From: Mariaggregatimicrobium sp964498785
Lineage (GTDB): Bacteria; Zhuqueibacterota; Zhuqueibacteria; Thermofontimicrobiales; Thiofontviventaceae
Assembly (NCBI GenBank): GCA_964498785.1
Contig: CAZCJL010000201.1
Coordinates: 1 to 8,028, forward strand
Length of the DNA stretch: 8,028 nucleotides
Reading direction: 5' to 3'
The notes beneath the pieces are model-generated. The model was not told where the DNA came from and did no database searches. It was given only the letters and a program-made list of their open reading frames with translations. Positions 4,895 through 8,028 of the stretch are shown here, piece after piece; positions within the stretch are counted from its first letter, which is position 1, and every line of letters starts with the position of its first letter. The position numbers and the translations under genes were made by a program.

Positions 4895-5791
4895 TTAGAA
4901 TTTTAGGTTGATCTTAATTTCTATATCCGCGGGCATTCCGATTTTAAGGATTCGTTCTTGATTCGGTACGGTTATTTTCACCGCATACACCAAATCAGCC
5001 CGCGCTTCTTTGGTCTGGACGTTTTTGGGTGTGAATTCCGCTTTTGGCGAAATCCATACAACTGTTCCTTTAAATACTTTTTCCGGATGAGAATCGATGG
5101 TAATATCTGCGCTGTCTCCGAGTTTTACATGTCCCAATTGCGTTTCCGCAACATATAGTTTGATCCATAATTCATCGAGATTTACCACCGATACAACGGG
5201 TAAGCCCATCGTAATCACTTCGCCCTGTTCAGCAAATTTATCCACGATCACACCAGAGACAGGCGCAATGAGGGTTCCGTCATTAATTTGTGATTGGATA
5301 AATTTCACCTGGGCGTCGAGTTGTTGCTTTTTCATGTTCAAAGTCTTTAATCCATTTTTGGCTCCGGACAGGGCAGTTCGCGCCGCCCTGTATTGCGTTT
5401 CAATATCATCCATTTGTTGTTGTGTTGTGGATCCCTGCTCATATAGCGTTTTAATTCGCTGATACCTTTTTTGCATATTTTTGTAATTTTCCTCTTCCTG
5501 AGAAATTACTGCTTTTGCAGTGGCGACATTGATATCAATTTCGCCGATCCCGGCCAGCACTTGTTCTTTCTGAAAAGTCAATTTTTCAACATCGACCTGC
5601 GCAATTACATCACCGGCTTCTATCTGATCGCCTTCCTTCACATTGAGCGAAATTATCTCGCCATTGCTTTTAGAACTGACCAAAATATCAGTCCCTTCAA
5701 AAACCCCGGAACCAGAAATAACTGCCTGATCCGAATCAGAACAACTGACGAGCATACCCACGATTAAAATATATAACATTCGTTTTTTCAT
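4895..5791 (-). CDS. lipoprotein membrane-fusion (HlyD/YbhG-family) adaptor
   Basis: This periplasmic adaptor of 298 residues would link the inner-membrane ABC complex to the outer-membrane channel. A lipoprotein signal (MKKRMLYILIVGM) ends in lipobox LVSC with Cys17. The first biotinyl-lipoyl half lies at about 32-68 (SNGEIISLNVKEGD). A long helical hairpin or coiled coil follows (about 70-168, with QRIKTLYEQGSTTQQQMDD near its tip). The second lipoyl half is at about 172-205 (LIAPVSGVIVDKFAEQGEVI). A beta-barrel region contains TPKNVQTKEARADLVYAVKI (254-273), characteristic of YbhG-like adaptors. ATG 5791 is chosen because GGAGG lies five bases upstream. A GTG at 5803 would extend the frame by four residues but overlaps that site. 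It follows the outer-membrane factor gene after 46 bases. Confidence 0.95.
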   Translation of the reverse strand: MKKRMLYILIVGMLVSCSDSDQAVISGSGVFEGTDILVSSKSNGEIISLNVKEGDQIEAGDVIAQVDVEKLTFQKEQVLAGIGEIDINVATAKAVISQEEENYKNMQKRYQRIKTLYEQGSTTQQQMDDIETQYRAARTALSGAKNGLKTLNMKKQQLDAQVKFIQSQINDGTLIAPVSGVIVDKFAEQGEVITMGLPVVSVVNLDELWIKLYVAETQLGHVKLGDSADITIDSHPEKVFKGTVVWISPKAEFTPKNVQTKEARADLVYAVKITVPNQERILKIGMPADIEIKINLKF

Positions 5792-5796
5792 CGATT

Positions 5797-5801
5797 CCTC
5801 C
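5797..5801 (-). promoter_or_regulatory. ribosome-binding site fixing the adaptor start
   Basis: GGAGG on the minus strand sits five bases before ATG 5791. It overlaps the upstream in-frame GTG at 5803, which is therefore unlikely to be the start. Confidence 0.85.
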
Positions 5802-5837
5802 ACATATTGGAATAGTTTAAAATAGAGCCTGCGTTAG

Positions 5838-7187
5838 TTATTCAATATCTGTTCGTCTTCCCATTGCCCGCTCAAGATTTGCTACTGCTATTTGATATTC
5901 TGCAAGCGCTGTTAATTCCTTAATTCGGGCTGTTGTTAATTGTGTTTCTGCTGCCAAAAACTCAGAATTCGTTTCAAGACCTTGTTTGAACCGATCTTTT
6001 ACCAACCGGTAGTTTTCTTCTGCCTGCATTTTTATTTTCTGATAGACTTCCACGCTCTCCATCGCCTCTTTCTTCTTTAACAACGCACGGTCAATATCGA
6101 GACGGATGGCATTTTGGATATTATATTTATTTTGGATGAGCTTTTCAAGCATAGCGTGGGATTGTGCGACTTTGGAGCGCGTCTCTCCCCAGTTCCAGAT
6201 TTTCCATTTCGCAGCAATACCCACTGTCCAGTAATCCATCCAATCATTTTGTAATTTATTCAATCCGGGTTTGCCATATTCATAATTACCCACCAGCAAA
6301 AACATTGGCCAGTAGTCTCCTTTTGCAGCACGTTTTATATAATTCAGCGAAGAGATACTAAAATTTAGCGCCTGCAATTCCGATCGTTTTTCATAGGCTG
6401 TTTGTAATGCATCGTCCTGATCGATAAGAAACGGACAGAATGATAAATTATCGTCCGGAACAATGTCTGAATTCAAATCCATACCCATTAGATTTAATAA
6501 CGACTTACGCATTAAATCTATCCCATTATTCGCTTTCAGAATCATTAATTCAACTTCAGCCAGTTTTATATCCGCTTTTAACAATTCGTTTTTCGGAACA
6601 AGCCCCTGTTGATGCATGTTTTTCAGATCATCCTGATGCGCCTGAATTACCTTGCGCGACAACTCCGCGACACGCTTTTTCTGTTGCGCTGTTAGCAAAT
6701 TATAATATGCTTCCTTGACCTTATAAATCAGTTCGTTTTTCACACGATTTGTGTGCGATAATTCCGCAGAAACCGCTTGTTGTCCGGCTTTAATACTATT
6801 TGATATTTTGCCGCCGGTATAAATTGGCTGTGAAATCGATAATTTCAGTGAATAATTATCCTCATCCCCAAATCGAAGCGTGGTCGGCGGAATCTGGAAT
6901 GGAAGTCCGGTGAAATTTTCAGAGATATCTGCCTCCATCACTTCGCTGAAACGCAGATAGCTTGCCTCGAAATCAAGATGTGGCAGCCTGTGCGAACACG
7001 CTTCATTTTTCTTTGCTTTTGCATAGTTTACCTGTTCCTGTTGCATTTTTAGCTCAAAATTGTTTTTAAGAGCCTGTTCAATGCATTTCTCCAGATTTAA
7101 AGAAACAGGTTGTGCCACAATGGCCCGGCTTATGAACAAAATCGCAAATGAGACGGTTATCATGACTTGTTTTTTAATGACTCTCAT
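5838..7187 (-). CDS. TolC-family outer-membrane efflux protein
   Basis: This 449-residue protein would form the trimeric outer-membrane duct for the exporter. A Sec signal peptide covers about 1-26 (positive MRVIKK, hydrophobic core, AIVAQ; probable cleavage near residue 25). Two outer-membrane-factor repeats follow. The first (about 31-238) has LNLEKCIEQALKNNFEL, then ISQPIYTGGKISNSI (118-132). The second (about 258-445) has IAAKWKIWNWGETRSKV (324-340) and the helical end FKQGLETNSEFLAAETQLTTA (from 400). The length is normal for the family. ATG 7187 is preferred: AAGGAG (7193-7198) is five bases upstream, while an in-frame GTG at 7193 falls inside that site. The start lies within the last codons of the tetR gene, a 14-base overlap suggesting translational coupling. 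The adaptor gene next door makes a dedicated channel likely. Confidence 0.95.
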   Translation of the reverse strand: MRVIKKQVMITVSFAILFISRAIVAQPVSLNLEKCIEQALKNNFELKMQQEQVNYAKAKKNEACSHRLPHLDFEASYLRFSEVMEADISENFTGLPFQIPPTTLRFGDEDNYSLKLSISQPIYTGGKISNSIKAGQQAVSAELSHTNRVKNELIYKVKEAYYNLLTAQQKKRVAELSRKVIQAHQDDLKNMHQQGLVPKNELLKADIKLAEVELMILKANNGIDLMRKSLLNLMGMDLNSDIVPDDNLSFCPFLIDQDDALQTAYEKRSELQALNFSISSLNYIKRAAKGDYWPMFLLVGNYEYGKPGLNKLQNDWMDYWTVGIAAKWKIWNWGETRSKVAQSHAMLEKLIQNKYNIQNAIRLDIDRALLKKKEAMESVEVYQKIKMQAEENYRLVKDRFKQGLETNSEFLAAETQLTTARIKELTALAEYQIAVANLERAMGRRTDIE

Positions 7188-7818
7188 TTTCACTCCTTAT
7201 TAAAATTCCATATCTCAATAAATCCACAATACTCTCTTTTCGCTGTTCGATAAATTCTTGTTCATTAATATCTTCAAGATTAAGAATGGATTCAATTAAC
7301 GGCTTGCCCAAAAAATAGATCAGACTCATACCAGCAATACTTATAATCGTCTGTTTCGGATCGACATCGCGAAATTGCCCTTCTTTTATCCCTGATCCAA
7401 CAAATTCGATAATTGTATTTGGCATTCGGAAAGGAATGACCTGCTTTAGTTCGTGTATCATTTGTTTCACTGTCTCTCCGCCAGCAGCAATTTCACGAAG
7501 CATTAATTTGGGCAAATCCGGATGGTCTCTAAAAAAAGATATATAGGCTTCCACAAAAGCCTCAATCTTCTGATCCGGTTTCCCTTCAGAAACGATGATA
7601 TTCCCCAACTGATTCAACATCTCGTAAAAGTTCGACTTCAACACTTCTTTATACAGGAGGTCCTTATTCGTAAAATAATAAAATAACATCGCTTTATTGA
7701 CGTCTGCCTTATCGGCAATCATTTGCATACGTGCTCCGTCTTTTCCCTTTTCAAGAAAAATGTCTTCCGCTGCATTCAATATCTTTTCCCGAGTTGCTAT
7801 GTTTTCTTGTTCTGACAT
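7174..7818 (-). CDS. TetR/AcrR-family repressor of the efflux operon (CecR-like role)
   Basis: This is a 214-residue one-component transcriptional regulator. The N-terminal TetR DNA-binding domain spans about 8-55: TREKILNAAEDIFLEKGKDGA leads into the helix-turn-helix MQMIADKADVNKAMLFYYFTNKDLL (31-55), the family signature. The rest (about 60-205) is a ligand-binding and dimerisation domain of helices. FFRDHPDLPKLMLREI (95-110) is typical of the CecR/YbiH-like group. AGGTG (7823-7827) lies four bases before the ATG. It is the first gene of the operon, directly behind a promoter-operator with an ACCGGT-centred palindrome, so autoregulation and repression of the pump genes are inferred. The inducer is unknown. 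The E. coli counterpart next to ybhGFSR affects drug sensitivity, which is only a guide. Confidence 0.95.
   Translation of the reverse strand: MSEQENIATREKILNAAEDIFLEKGKDGARMQMIADKADVNKAMLFYYFTNKDLLYKEVLKSNFYEMLNQLGNIIVSEGKPDQKIEAFVEAYISFFRDHPDLPKLMLREIAAGGETVKQMIHELKQVIPFRMPNTIIEFVGSGIKEGQFRDVDPKQTIISIAGMSLIYFLGKPLIESILNLEDINEQEFIEQRKESIVDLLRYGILIRSENESH
7193..7198 (-). promoter_or_regulatory. ribosome-binding site for the TolC-family gene, inside tetR
   Basis: AAGGAG on the minus strand lies five bases before ATG 7187 and within the tetR coding sequence. Ribosomes ending at the tetR stop (7174-7176) are within re-initiation distance, tying regulator and channel translation together. Confidence 0.85.
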
Positions 7819-7866
7819 TATACACCTAAATATTATTCATAGATTAGTTATCAATTTAACCATTCG

Positions 7867-7890
7867 ATTAAACTAACCGGTTGGTTAATT
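7867..7890. promoter_or_regulatory. palindromic TetR-type operator
   Basis: A dyad centred between 7878 and 7879 has half-sites AACTAACC and GGTTGGTT, 7 of 8 positions matching, and extends imperfectly to 12 bases per side (9 of 12). An AT-flanked ACCGGT core is the kind of site bound by TetR-family dimers. It begins at about the predicted transcription start (near 7890) just downstream of the -10 box, so a bound repressor would block initiation or clearance. Confidence 0.78.
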
Positions 7891-7897
7891 TATTTAA

Positions 7898-7926
7898 AAT
7901 ATAAGTTATTCACTTTGAAAAGTCAA
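7898..7926 (-). promoter_or_regulatory. sigma70-type promoter of the efflux operon
   Basis: On the minus strand TTGACT (7921-7926) and TATATT (7898-7903) are separated by exactly 17 bases. Each differs from consensus at one position. Transcription would begin near 7890-7892, giving a leader of about 72 bases before the tetR ATG. This is the only strong promoter I can see for the seven genes. Confidence 0.8.
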
Positions 7927-7941
7927 GTACTTTTTTTATTA

Positions 7942-8002
7942 ACCATCAATATATTCTGCAAACAGAACTTGACTATTTTGTATCCATTCAATAATTGATG
8001 GT
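7942..8002. repeat. nested inverted repeat upstream of the promoter
   Basis: ACCATCAAT (7942-7950) and ATTGATGGT (7994-8002) are perfect 9-bp inverted copies. Between them lies a smaller hairpin, TTCTG (7954-7958) with CAGAA (7963-7967) around CAAA. The repeat starts 16 bases upstream of the -35 box. It could be a second regulator site, the transcript end of a neighbouring gene, or chance. Two minus-strand frames enter from the right edge, one ending in a TGA at 7923-7925, but neither is recognisable as a gene tail. Confidence 0.4.
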
Positions 8003-8028
8003 GTGCATCAAAGCTTTCGGATTCTCTT

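Noticed and set aside
7969..7997. Divergent plus-strand promoter (TTGACT, 17 bases, TAATTG)
   Set aside because: The -10 hexamer is poor, and no supported plus-strand gene follows before the window ends.
1..8028. CRISPR array, transposase, toxin-antitoxin or phage genes
   Set aside because: No regularly spaced direct repeats and no coding sequence for such proteins were found. The only mobile-type sequence is the ORF-less palindrome at 4614-4750.

Overview
The window is one long minus-strand operon for a tripartite, TolC-linked ABC-2 type efflux pump, bordered by short intergenic stretches. It is AT-rich bacterial DNA from a diderm: there is an outer-membrane channel and a lipidated adaptor. 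Clear Shine-Dalgarno sequences (GGAGG, AAGGAG, AGGTG) precede most genes, which argues against a typical Bacteroidota genome. A relative elsewhere in the FCB/Calditrichota neighbourhood would fit, but the taxon cannot be fixed from this sequence.

Layout in transcription order (right to left): a promoter with an overlapping palindromic operator (7867-7926); a TetR-family repressor (7174-7818); a TolC-family outer-membrane factor (5838-7187) starting inside the repressor gene; a lipoprotein membrane-fusion (HlyD/YbhG-like) adaptor (4895-5791); a 430-bp gap holding nested inverted repeats including a 137-bp MITE-like element (4614-4750); ATPase A (3556-4464); ATPase B (2819-3559), overlapping it by ATGA; and two paralogous ABC-2 permeases (1686-2792 and 554-1681). 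The content matches the E. coli cecR(ybiH)-ybhGFSR locus, with two differences: the double ATPase YbhF is two separate genes here, and the outer-membrane channel is encoded in the operon.

How the parts should work together: the two permeases form a heterodimeric channel driven by the two ATPases. The adaptor bridges this inner-membrane complex to the TolC-like duct. The TetR protein, as first gene of the operon, probably represses its own promoter until a ligand binds. The ATPases are asymmetric. ATPase A has a good signature motif but lacks the switch histidine; ATPase B has the histidine but a degenerate signature (LPLGW). Both defects fall in the same composite nucleotide site, predicting one catalytic and one degenerate site.

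The left 553 bp hold no convincing complete gene. They contain the 3' part of a tRNA-Arg(UCU)-like sequence (262-310) followed by a good rho-independent terminator (333-357), and possibly the tail of a rightward gene at the window edge. The right 210 bp hold the operon promoter and a nested inverted repeat. I see no CRISPR array, transposase, toxin-antitoxin pair or clearly new system. The most unusual parts are the repeat cluster inside the operon, the tRNA remnant, and the ATPase asymmetry.
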